54,306 bases of DNA, taken from contig OMOD01000090.1 in assembly GCA_900290255.1 (NCBI GenBank), positions 9,188 through 63,493 of the forward strand, read 5' to 3'. This DNA comes from Candidatus Sulfotelmatobacter kueseliae (lineage in GTDB: Bacteria > Acidobacteriota > Terriglobia > Terriglobales > Acidobacteriaceae). Shown one piece after another: positions 34,183-42,365 of this stretch. The notes beneath the pieces were generated by a model. It was not told where the DNA came from, did no database searches, and saw only the letters and a program-made list of their open reading frames with translations. Within the stretch, counting starts at the first letter, position 1, and each line of letters opens with the position of its first letter. Position numbers and translations under genes: made by a program.

Positions 34183-35799
34183 ATGATTTCTTTCGCTGCA
34201 ACGCGGCGTGGTTTTCTATCACGATTGAGTCAACTCACGGGCGGGGCTGGATTGCTCGGGCTGGGGCGCGGCCTGAGCGACCAATCGGCCCCGCCAGCTT
34301 CCGGCCGCGGCACCTACGATGTGACTGCGTTCGGGGCGCGCGGCGACGGTAAGACTCTCGACACTGCGGCGATCAATCAGGCTATCGCAGCAGCGGCAGC
34401 AGCCGGCGGAGGCACAGTCAGTTTTCCGACCGGGACTTTCGTGTCGTACTCGATCCGTCTCCAGAGCAATGTCGGCCTCTATCTCGGCCACGGCTGCACA
34501 CTGGTCGCCGCTGAGGGCAAGGGCTACGACGCTGCCGAATCCAATCAGCCCTGGGAGAACTATCAGGACTACGGGCACAACCACTGGCACAACAGCCTGA
34601 TCTGGGGAGAACAGCTGCACGACGTCTCGATCTCGGGTCCCGGACGAATCTGGGGAAAAGGTCTGAGCCGCGGTGAAGGGCCGCCGCCGCAGGCCGAGAC
34701 CCCCGGCATCGGGAACAAGAGCATCGCGCTGAAAGACTGTCGCAATGTTCTGCTGCGGGACTTCTCGGTTCTGCACGGGGGACATTTCGCAATTCTGGCC
34801 ACGGGCGTCGACAACCTCACCATCGATAACCTGCAAATCGACACCAACCGCGACGGCATGGACATTGATTGTTGCCGCAACGTCCACGTCACGCGCTGCA
34901 GCGTCAACTCGCCTTGGGATGACGCTATCGTGCTGAAGAGCTCCTATGCGCTCGGTTCCCCACGCTCGACCGAGATGGTCACCATCAGCGATTGCCTTGT
35001 AACCGGCGACTATGAAGAAGGCAGTCTGCTGGACGGCACGTTTCGTCGCTTTGATCCCGCACGCAAGCTCGCGCCTTATGAAGAGGTCTGGCGCACCGGA
35101 CGCATCAAGTTCGGCACAGAATCGAACGGCGGGTTCAAGAACATCACCATTTCGAATTGTGTGTTCGAGGCCTGCCATGGGCTGGCGCTGGAAAGCGAAG
35201 ATGGCGCTCAGCTCGAAGACGTCGCCATCACCAACCTGACCATGCGCGACATTTACGATGCGCCGATTTTCATCCGCCTGGGATCGCGCATGCGCGGCCC
35301 AGCCGGCGTCGCTGTGGGCACCATCCGGCGCGTGCTGATCAGCAATGTGGTTTGCTCGAACGCGGACTCCGCCATCTGCTCCATCATTACCGGCATTCCG
35401 GGACACAGAATCGAGGACGTACGCCTGAGCAATATCGTCATTGAACATAAGGGCGGGGGAACGCGGGAGCAGGCGAGCATCCGTGTGCCAGAGAAAGAAG
35501 CTGACTATCCGGATCCCGACATGTTTGGTCCCATGCCTGCCCACGGTTTCTTTGTTCGCCACGTGCGGGGAGTCGAAATGGATGGCATCAAGCTCATTGC
35601 CGCCAGCCGCGACGAGCGGGCGGCTTTTGTGCTGGAAGATGTGGAGAATGCCGGTTTCACGCGCACGCAGGCGCCGGTTGCTGCTGGAGTGCCGCTATTC
35701 CTGCTTCGCCAGGTCGAGCAGTTTCGACTGCGCGATAGCGCAGCCGTGCCCGACATGACCCTTGACCGGGTAGCGCAGAAAGAGATCCTGCCGGAATAG
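34183..35799 (+). CDS. Secreted GH28-like beta-helix protein, second paralogue
   Basis: A 538-residue protein with an N-terminal RR-type signal (AATRRGFLSRLSQLTGGAG). The beta-helix starts YDVTAFGARGDGKTLDTAAI. Candidate catalytic residues: NRDGMDIDCC and WDDAIVLKS (Asp pair), RIKFGTESNGGFKN (RIK motif of GH28). As in its divergent neighbour, the GHG motif is absent; CHGLALESED lies nearby. An extra stretch (GSLLDGTFRRFDPARKLAPYEEVWRTG, given in part) sits between the Asp pair and RIK. The ATG at 34183 follows GGAG and opens the signal; residues upstream in frame are unlikely. The two paralogues probably act on different linkages of one polymer. Confidence 0.84.
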   Translation: MISFAATRRGFLSRLSQLTGGAGLLGLGRGLSDQSAPPASGRGTYDVTAFGARGDGKTLDTAAINQAIAAAAAAGGGTVSFPTGTFVSYSIRLQSNVGLYLGHGCTLVAAEGKGYDAAESNQPWENYQDYGHNHWHNSLIWGEQLHDVSISGPGRIWGKGLSRGEGPPPQAETPGIGNKSIALKDCRNVLLRDFSVLHGGHFAILATGVDNLTIDNLQIDTNRDGMDIDCCRNVHVTRCSVNSPWDDAIVLKSSYALGSPRSTEMVTISDCLVTGDYEEGSLLDGTFRRFDPARKLAPYEEVWRTGRIKFGTESNGGFKNITISNCVFEACHGLALESEDGAQLEDVAITNLTMRDIYDAPIFIRLGSRMRGPAGVAVGTIRRVLISNVVCSNADSAICSIITGIPGHRIEDVRLSNIVIEHKGGGTREQASIRVPEKEADYPDPDMFGPMPAHGFFVRHVRGVEMDGIKLIAASRDERAAFVLEDVENAGFTRTQAPVAAGVPLFLLRQVEQFRLRDSAAVPDMTLDRVAQKEILPE

Positions 35800-36085
35800 C
35801 ATAAGAAGACATTCAACGTGGCGGGCTCAAAAGAAAGAAGATCTTGCAGTCAACACTTAGTAGTACGAGAGCGTGGGTTGTAAGTGGTAAGTAATAAATG
35901 CGGAAGCGCATGCGGTCCGGTGATCGTCCCGGTCATCAAAGCGGGCTAGGCGCGGCGGGGCCACGTGGAATCAGCGGGTTGCAAATCTCCAAGAGGCGCT
36001 TAGTGGCTTCAAACGGGCGTGGGCGGACGGAAAATGCAATATTCATGCAACGGGAGAATCGGGTGTTGAATTCAGGATAACCCGC

Positions 36086-37012
36086 ATGACTCACATCAAC
36101 GGGATTCGTCAAAAGCCAAGCGGTCTCTTCGCAGGCTTATCGACCATTGATCTGACCTACATGGTGGACGATATTCCGAAACGAAACTCAAAAATGTCGG
36201 CCTCGGTGCAAGTACTTGCTGCGGGCGGACCCGCCACCAACGCGGCAGTGACCTTTGCATTCCTTGGAGGCAAAAGCGCACTGGTAAGTTTTGTCGGTCA
36301 GCACCCTCTCACTGATGTGATTCGTAGCGACCTTAATCAGTTCGCGGTTCGTTTGCATGACTTCGCTGGCGATCACACGGGAGCTCCCCCGATATCTTCA
36401 ATACTGGTGCTTCCTGGTGGGGAACGCACAGTCATTTCGGCGAATGCGCAAGTATTCCCCCCGCTGGACATTCGGCCCGACTCGCAGTGGTTCGACGAGG
36501 TCGATGTGGTCCTAGTGGACGGCCACCACATGCCGGTGTGTCAGACAATTGCCGCCAGCGCTCGCTCGCGCGGTCTCGACATCGTGCTTGATGCTGGGAG
36601 TTGGAAAGAAGGGACGGGTGCGCTGCTTCCGAGCGTTGACATCGCCCTCTGCTCGGATGACTTTCGTCCCCCTGGTTGTCAGAATGAAAAGGACGTATTC
36701 GAGTTCCTGAGGGATCATGGAATTGAGCGAATTGCTATCACCAGAGGCATGAATTCAATTCTCTACGTGAACCAGGACGCGGCCGGCGAGATTGCTGTCG
36801 AGCGTGTCACAGCTGTTGACACTACCGGCGCAGGAGATATTTTCCACGGAGCGTTTTGCTATCAATTCTCGATAAGAAATGATTTTGTGGGCGCACTCAG
36901 TTTTGCCGCACAGGTCGCCACGTTCTCCTGTCTTCATGTGGGCACGCGCTCGTGGATGGAGCCCTTTCGCGAAACACTGTCGGAAGCGTCGAGCTCACGC
37001 GGTTCGCGGTGA
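36086..37012 (+). CDS. PfkB-family carbohydrate kinase
   Basis: A 308-residue cytosolic kinase. The N-terminal substrate region GGPATNAAVTFAFLGG and the C-terminal catalytic motif VDTTGAGDIFHGAF are intact. Similarity is to the fructokinase/ribokinase group; the specific sugar is not clear. It follows the GH28-like gene after a 286-bp gap in which I see no gene, and precedes a convergent serine hydrolase. It may phosphorylate a sugar released in this locus. Codon usage looks less GC-rich than in the ribokinase at 4984, hinting at a different history. Confidence 0.87.
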   Translation: MTHINGIRQKPSGLFAGLSTIDLTYMVDDIPKRNSKMSASVQVLAAGGPATNAAVTFAFLGGKSALVSFVGQHPLTDVIRSDLNQFAVRLHDFAGDHTGAPPISSILVLPGGERTVISANAQVFPPLDIRPDSQWFDEVDVVLVDGHHMPVCQTIAASARSRGLDIVLDAGSWKEGTGALLPSVDIALCSDDFRPPGCQNEKDVFEFLRDHGIERIAITRGMNSILYVNQDAAGEIAVERVTAVDTTGAGDIFHGAFCYQFSIRNDFVGALSFAAQVATFSCLHVGTRSWMEPFRETLSEASSSRGSR

Positions 37013-37064
37013 AGTAGAGCCGACACTCATGCCAGCAGTTCAATGACTCCTCCGAGTGTGATCG

Positions 37065-38345
37065 CTACTGTATGCTGGACAGTGCCATCTCCTGGAAAGC
37101 GCGCTCGGGAGTCTCCGAACAGCCGCCATCGCAGGCCACCATGTAAATTGTGACCATGTCGTGCGCTGGGATGATCCACTCCTGCGTTCCAAAAGCGCCG
37201 CCATGCCCAAAGGTTCCGACGGGCAGCAGTCCCCAGACTCCAGTTGGCCTGGAGATGATTTCCCAAGCTAATCCGTAGTCTGAGCCGGGATACCACCCGG
37301 CCACCATCCCCGAAGTCTGGACCTGGCGCATGGCCTCGATGCCGGCGGGAGAAAGAAGGCGAATGCCGTTCCAGGTGCCGCGATTCAGGATCATCTCGCA
37401 GAAGTGAGAGAGATCCTCGGCAGTCGAGAAGAGTCCATATTCAGGTCCCGGATATTTTGCCCCCTTGCGGAACGCGCCCGGGTCGCCGCCTAATATCTGC
37501 GCGCCTGCGCGAACCATTTTGCCGTTGTTGGGGCTGTAGACGATAGCAATTCGATCCAGCTTGTCGGGGGGCGGGTAGAAGAACGTGTCTTTCATCTGCA
37601 ATGGCTTCAGGATGCGACTTTCAATAAAGCTCTCATAAGACTGTCCGGAAACAACCTCGATAATGCGGCCAAGCGTGGCCATGCCCGTGTTGCTGTACAG
37701 CCATTTTGTTCCGGGCTCGAATTCAAGCGGCTCCTTGGCATATGAAGCCACGGCTTCGGCCAGCGTGTGATCCATTTTCCAGTGGATGTCCTTCATGTCG
37801 CCTTGGGGCATCTGGCGCATTCCCGATGTATGTGAGAGCAAATCGCCGATGCGGATGGGGCGTGACGGCGTCCTCAACCATCCATTGATATTCAGCTTCT
37901 GATCCCGAAATTCAGGCAAGTACTTCTGCACTTCGTCGTACAAGCTGATCTTTCCTTCCTCGCACAGCATCATGATCCCAACCGCGGTAATCGGCTTCGT
38001 CATGGACATGATCTGAAAGATCGAGTCTTCGCGCATGGGGCGCTTTTCTTCGAGGTTCTGCATTCCTACCGCTGTCTTCTGCACGACATGGCCGCCACGC
38101 AAAATCATGGTGACAATTCCGGCGGCATCTCCGGCATTGACGAACTCCTGCATCCTCTGCCGAATGCTTTCCAGGCGCTGCGCGTCAACGCTGGCCTGAG
38201 GATCGTCATTTGCGGCCAGGCTGGGAACGGCGAGCAGAAGTGACGCCAGCACGAGAGGCAGCATCCGGCTGAGACGGGGAAAGGGAAAAGTCCATGGGGC
38301 TGATTTTGCCGCCGAACGCAGACGCGAGAAACAACCGATGTTCAT
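37065..38345 (-). CDS. Serine hydrolase, beta-lactamase/class C fold
   Basis: A 426-residue exported protein (hydrophobic signal LPLVLASLLLAVPSLA). The active-site Ser is in SMTK (114-117) and the general-base Tyr in YSNTG (217). A late GTFGHGGAFGT replaces the third KTG-type motif. Family members include esterases, D-aminopeptidases and transesterases; few are true beta-lactamases. It is divergent from the sugar isomerase-like gene 222 bp away. A role as an esterase removing acyl groups from plant polysaccharides would suit the region but is not shown. Confidence 0.88.
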   Translation of the reverse strand: MNIGCFSRLRSAAKSAPWTFPFPRLSRMLPLVLASLLLAVPSLAANDDPQASVDAQRLESIRQRMQEFVNAGDAAGIVTMILRGGHVVQKTAVGMQNLEEKRPMREDSIFQIMSMTKPITAVGIMMLCEEGKISLYDEVQKYLPEFRDQKLNINGWLRTPSRPIRIGDLLSHTSGMRQMPQGDMKDIHWKMDHTLAEAVASYAKEPLEFEPGTKWLYSNTGMATLGRIIEVVSGQSYESFIESRILKPLQMKDTFFYPPPDKLDRIAIVYSPNNGKMVRAGAQILGGDPGAFRKGAKYPGPEYGLFSTAEDLSHFCEMILNRGTWNGIRLLSPAGIEAMRQVQTSGMVAGWYPGSDYGLAWEIISRPTGVWGLLPVGTFGHGGAFGTQEWIIPAHDMVTIYMVACDGGCSETPERAFQEMALSSIQ

Positions 38346-38441
38346 AGCTTGACCTTTCTAGGAGTGCCCTGTGCAAGTAAGTTTCTGGGATTCACGCCCA
38401 GACTGATGCGACGCAGTCGATCAGACTGTGCTAAGACAGTC

Positions 38442-38491
38442 AGGAGTGTACCGCAGTTGCGCAGTAGGCAAGAAATCCTGATTACACTCCT
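38442..38491. promoter_or_regulatory. Spaced 9-bp inverted repeat in divergent promoter region
   Basis: The sequence aggagtgta (38442-38450) and its perfect complement tacactcct (38483-38491) flank a 32-bp spacer. The second arm touches the -35 box of the plus-strand promoter. A 6-bp palindrome gactgt/acagtc lies next to it (38424-38441). Together they look like regulator sites shared by the two divergent genes. Confidence 0.4.
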
Positions 38492-38518
38492 TGACCGACG
38501 GAAGAACGGAGATATACT
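38491..38518 (+). promoter_or_regulatory. Promoter of the sugar isomerase-like gene
   Basis: TTGACC (38491-38496), a 16-bp spacer, and TATACT (38513-38518), 50 bp ahead of the ATG at 38568. Confidence 0.5.
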
Positions 38519-38567
38519 TCGAGTCGATATCCCCAACCTTCGGCAATCCGAACGGGGGAACTTTGAT

Positions 38568-39497
38568 ATGATCACTCGCCGCGAATTCGTTACGACGCTG
38601 TCCGTTGCTCTACTCGCGCCCGCAGCCTGGGGAGACAGCAAGGCCAGCAAGATTCCGCTGGCATTCTCTACCCTCGGTTGCCCGGAATGGGACTGGAAGA
38701 AGATTCTTGGTTTTGCTTCGACGCACGGCTTCTCTGCAATCGAACTGCGCGGCCTAATGGGCAAGTTGGACTTGCCTTCGGATCCGCTCTTTGCGGCCGA
38801 TCGAATCCAACAAACCAAGCAGCAAATCCAAGCCGCCAATCTGAAAATCGCCTGCGTCAGCAGTTCCGCACAAATGTATGTGGAAGACCCCACGAAACGC
38901 GCGGAGGAACTGTCCAACGCAAAAGGCTTCGTCGATCTCGCGCAGGTTCTGGGCGCGCCCTACGTGCGGGTGTTCGGAGGCAAAGCCGACTCCGACAAGA
39001 GTCCGGTACCCGATGACGCCACCAAAGCACGAGTCGCTGCCGGCTTGCGCGAGCTTGGCAAATACGCTGGGCCCCGCGACGTGACCGTCATCATTGAATC
39101 ACACGATCACTTCACGGCATCATCAAGCTTGAAGGATGTTCTGACTCAGGCGGACTCCGAACACGTCGGACTCTTATGGGACGCTCATCACACTTTCGCC
39201 ACCGCTAACGAAGATCCCGAATTCACGGTCAAACAACTCGGACCGTGGATTCGCCACACTCACCTGAAAGATTCTGTCGGCAGCGGCGAAGACCGCAAGT
39301 ACGTCCTCACGGGCCGCGGCAACGTTCCGATCCGGCGGCAGATCGAGGCTTTGCGCTCCATCGGCTACAAGGGCTTTTATTGTTTCGAGTGGGAAAAACT
39401 GTGGCATCCCGACATTGATGACCCGGAAATTGCCATCGCGGACTACGCCCATGTCGTGGGCGACTGCCTGGGCAATGCAAAAGCCTGTGGCCGGTAA
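38568..39497 (+). CDS. Sugar phosphate isomerase/epimerase-like TIM-barrel protein, Tat-type signal
   Basis: A 309-residue protein beginning MITRREFVTTLSVALLAP, a twin-arginine-like export signal. The xylose-isomerase-like TIM barrel follows (IPLAFSTLGCPEWDWKKIL). Candidate metal ligands lie in IIESHDHF, LLWDAHHTF and RHTHLKDS, and a late Glu in YCFEWEKLWHP. Exported members of this family are common in acidobacteria and planctomycetes; their substrates are mostly unknown. The ATG at 38568 fits the promoter and signal. It is followed 19 nt later by the TPR gene, so the two form an operon. Confidence 0.85.
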   Translation: MITRREFVTTLSVALLAPAAWGDSKASKIPLAFSTLGCPEWDWKKILGFASTHGFSAIELRGLMGKLDLPSDPLFAADRIQQTKQQIQAANLKIACVSSSAQMYVEDPTKRAEELSNAKGFVDLAQVLGAPYVRVFGGKADSDKSPVPDDATKARVAAGLRELGKYAGPRDVTVIIESHDHFTASSSLKDVLTQADSEHVGLLWDAHHTFATANEDPEFTVKQLGPWIRHTHLKDSVGSGEDRKYVLTGRGNVPIRRQIEALRSIGYKGFYCFEWEKLWHPDIDDPEIAIADYAHVVGDCLGNAKACGR

Positions 39498-39516
39498 TCA
39501 AGTGGAAGAAACCACG

Positions 39517-40320
39517 ATGTGTCAAACGACTCCGCGGGCGGCGCTCTGCCTACTGGGTGCGTTGCTGCTGATCCTCTCTCTCGGACGCGCGCAATCCACT
39601 GCTCCGCAGTCTTACCATGATGGGCTCTTGCTTCTACGCGCCGGCAGCTTCAAGGCCGCGCAGGTTACCTTGAGTTCGCTTTGCCACGCAGGTATGCAAA
39701 ACGCGGACGTTCTCGAGAACATCGGGCTGGCCTATCTACGCATTTCACCTAAGGATTTGCCGCCGACAGCAACACCGGAGTCGGGCATTGTGCAAGGTGT
39801 GGGTCACGCGGCTTGCCTTGCGGCTCAGAAACAATTTGACGATGCGCGCGAGGAATACCGCGCGTTGGAACAGGAGTATCCCAAGTATCCGTACATTCAC
39901 TACGCGGTCGGCAGATTCTGGGCAGATATGGATGGTGTGCCCGCAGCGGTTGCCGAGTTCCAGCAGGAACTGAAGAATCAACCGAGCGACATCAACTCCC
40001 GGCTGGAAATCGCCGCTGCCGAGTACAAACTGGATTCCGCGGCGGGGTTGCCGTATGCGGAGGAGGCGGTCAAGCTGAATCCGCTCGTGCCCTCGGCGCA
40101 CTATCTGCTGGGGCTGCTTTATTTGGACACCGACAACTACCGGAAGGCCATCCATGAACTGGAGATAGCCCGGAGGGCTCTTCCGCAGGACGCCAAGATT
40201 TGTTTTGCGCTGGGCTCCGCGTATGCGCGAGCCGGGAGGAAGGAAGATGCCGCGCGCACCCGGGCGGCCTTCGCGCAGTTGAACAAGGAATTGGAGAGCA
40301 GTTCAGAGGTCAAGCACTGA
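39517..40320 (+). CDS. Exported TPR-repeat protein
   Basis: A 267-residue protein with a signal peptide (ALCLLGALLLILSLGRAQ) and several tetratricopeptide repeats, seen as spaced pairs of helices: SYHDGLLLLRAGSFKAAQVT, KYPYIHYAVGRFWADMDGVP, PSAHYLLGLLYLDTDNYRKA and AKICFALGSAYARAGRKEDA. TPR proteins are binding scaffolds. It converges with a CRTAC1-type protein, a neighbourhood repeatedly seen in acidobacteria. The start at 39517 is preferred because it opens the signal peptide; an in-frame ATG at 39478 overlaps the preceding gene. Confidence 0.85.
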   Translation: MCQTTPRAALCLLGALLLILSLGRAQSTAPQSYHDGLLLLRAGSFKAAQVTLSSLCHAGMQNADVLENIGLAYLRISPKDLPPTATPESGIVQGVGHAACLAAQKQFDDAREEYRALEQEYPKYPYIHYAVGRFWADMDGVPAAVAEFQQELKNQPSDINSRLEIAAAEYKLDSAAGLPYAEEAVKLNPLVPSAHYLLGLLYLDTDNYRKAIHELEIARRALPQDAKICFALGSAYARAGRKEDAARTRAAFAQLNKELESSSEVKH

Positions 40321-40357
40321 AACGGCCGCACTAAACGCTCCTCCAACAACCAGTGAA

Positions 40358-42109
40358 TTATCTTTCCGGTTCCTTCACGGTAAGTACCTGATCGCCGTTT
40401 ACGTCGCGAAGAGTCTGTGTGATTCCGCTCGGCCAGCGGATTTCGATGGACCTGATCCGCTTGTTCTTGCCCAGGCCAAAATGGACCCGAGGATCGCTCG
40501 AAGAAGCATAGCCCACAGCTGTGGTCGCCTCATTCCACTGCAGGGAACCGTCCTGTGCTTCCAGGCGTATTTGCGCGCCAATACCCATGCGATTGCTTTT
40601 GGTACCGACAAGCTTCAGGAGAATCCAGTGGTTCGCGTTGTCCGAAATATTGTGAAGAATCTTTGCCTGACCGTTTAGCAGGGAAAGCACGACATCGACT
40701 CGTCCGTCATTGTCTAAATCACCAAACGCAGCACCGCGATGCGCCGCCTCCACTTGAAAATCGGGACCGGCGAGGCTGCTGACATCCACAAACTTACCGT
40801 TCCCGAGGTTTCGAAAGACGGAATTAGGCTCCGGATAATGCCGCGCCGTTTTCAAAAGGCTAATATTGTCCAACACGTTGGAACGAGCCACGAACAGATC
40901 TTTCCAGCCGTCATTGTCGAAGTCGAACATGCCATTGCTCCAACCCGACATGTCGGTGGTGCTACCAAGACCGCTGGCCACGGTCATGTCCACAAAATCG
41001 CCTCCACCTGCATTGATAAAAAGAGGAAACTCCTCCCTTTCCACTGCGGTGTGCCAAATATCCGGCAGACCGTCATTGTTCACGTCCCGAAAATCCGAGC
41101 CCATGCCCGAAAGCGTCTCACCGTCGGCGGCATAGCTCACGCCAGCCGTCACCCCCACCTCTTCAAACCCTTTGCCTTTCAGATTGTGGAAGAGAAAGTT
41201 CGGCGTGGTATCGTTAGCCACAAAAGCATCCAGATAACCATCGCCGTCGTAATCGGCGAAACTCACGCTCATTCCCTTGCCGAAGTGTTGCGCTATGCCC
41301 GTTTCCACAGAGACGTCGGTAAACGTGCCGTCTCCGTTGTTGCGATAGAGTGTGTTGTGAAGCGAGGGATAATACTTCGGATCGCAGTAGGACCGCACTC
41401 CTTGCTTCAAAAGGCAGTAGGGATCCTTGTTCACTTCCCAGCCGCAGTAGTTCACCACGAACAGGTCCAGCAGGCCGTCGTTGTTGTAGTCGAACCAGCC
41501 CGCGCCGACCGACCACATCTTCTTGCCGTTAAACGTCGCGCCGCTGACACCTGCCTTGGCGGCGACATCGGTGAATGTGCCGTCGCCGTTATTGTGGAAC
41601 AGTTGATTTCCCGTGACACTTGCAACGAAGATGTCGGGCCATCCGTCATTGTCGTAGTCGCCCACGGCCACGCCGGTGGCGTAGCCTGATCCAGCCACAC
41701 CAGCTTTCTCGGTAACGTCCGTAAATGTCCCATCGTGATTGTTGTGGAACAGACGATTCCAATAGCGCGGGGAATCCTTCACCAGAGACGGAATGTCGGC
41801 TCCGCCTACCAGATAAATGTCCAAATAACCATCGCCGTCGTAATCCAGGAGCGCGACTCCAGCCAGCATGGTCTGCGGTTGATTCTTGTTTTCTGTGCTG
41901 GAGTTTGCCGTAACGTAGCGCAGGCCTGCGCGTTGAGCAACTTCTTCGAAGCGGATCGGACTGGAGGACGGCAAGGTTGAAGGGGTGAGACCGAGGGCTC
42001 CCAAGCCAGCGACACATAGGCCCAGCAAGGAGGCGACCACCCCTACCCTCGCAGCCATTCGGCGAAAGGAACGGACAGATAGCATCGTTACGCTGACCGC
42101 GGCAGCCAT
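40358..42109 (-). CDS. CRTAC1-type protein: FG-GAP/VCBS repeats with ASPIC/UnbV C-terminus
   Basis: A 583-residue exported protein. After an N-terminal membrane/signal segment (VGVVASLLGLCVAGLGAL) come seven calcium-binding repeats with cores such as DYDGDGYLDIY, DYDNDGWPDIF, DYNNDGLLDLF and DFDNDGWKDLF, which build a seven-bladed beta propeller. The C-terminal ASPIC/UnbV domain (NHWILLKLVGTKSNRMGIGA to IRSIEIRWPSG) is standard. Such proteins are secreted or surface-bound and thought to bind ligands or partners; no enzyme activity is established. It is convergent with the TPR gene. Confidence 0.9.
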   Translation of the reverse strand: MAAAVSVTMLSVRSFRRMAARVGVVASLLGLCVAGLGALGLTPSTLPSSSPIRFEEVAQRAGLRYVTANSSTENKNQPQTMLAGVALLDYDGDGYLDIYLVGGADIPSLVKDSPRYWNRLFHNNHDGTFTDVTEKAGVAGSGYATGVAVGDYDNDGWPDIFVASVTGNQLFHNNGDGTFTDVAAKAGVSGATFNGKKMWSVGAGWFDYNNDGLLDLFVVNYCGWEVNKDPYCLLKQGVRSYCDPKYYPSLHNTLYRNNGDGTFTDVSVETGIAQHFGKGMSVSFADYDGDGYLDAFVANDTTPNFLFHNLKGKGFEEVGVTAGVSYAADGETLSGMGSDFRDVNNDGLPDIWHTAVEREEFPLFINAGGGDFVDMTVASGLGSTTDMSGWSNGMFDFDNDGWKDLFVARSNVLDNISLLKTARHYPEPNSVFRNLGNGKFVDVSSLAGPDFQVEAAHRGAAFGDLDNDGRVDVVLSLLNGQAKILHNISDNANHWILLKLVGTKSNRMGIGAQIRLEAQDGSLQWNEATTAVGYASSSDPRVHFGLGKNKRIRSIEIRWPSGITQTLRDVNGDQVLTVKEPER

Positions 42110-42258
42110 ACTGCGCTAGGAGCACTCGCATGCCGACCAGGCTGGGCGCGCCATAAACTGAGAAACCAGCGGCGACATGACGTTCAAAGGTTCTTATACA
42201 CGAACTCGAGACCGCCACGACCTGCCGCACCCCCCAATCCGTAGCGTGTTTCAATATA

Positions 42259-42320
42259 TTTCGATTTATATTTTCGATTTATATTTTTTTCTTGCATATC
42301 GTCATGATTTTGTGCTAAAT
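42259..42320 (+). promoter_or_regulatory. AT-rich tandem repeat and promoter of the second TonB-dependent receptor
   Basis: Two copies of tttcgatttata (42259-42270, 42272-42283; period 13) and a T-run form an AT-rich, UP-element-like block that stands out in this GC-rich DNA. TTGCAT (42292-42297), a 17-bp spacer and CTAAAT (42315-42320) follow as a probable promoter. The remaining 256-bp gap holds no gene. Confidence 0.5.
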
Positions 42321-42365
42321 CAGCATCATTTGGCAAGAATCTGGAAGTGTATCCGGGAGGATATC

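Noticed and set aside
34219..35562. A 447-codon minus-strand frame
   Set aside because: Antisense to the second GH28-like gene, which has clear motifs and a signal.
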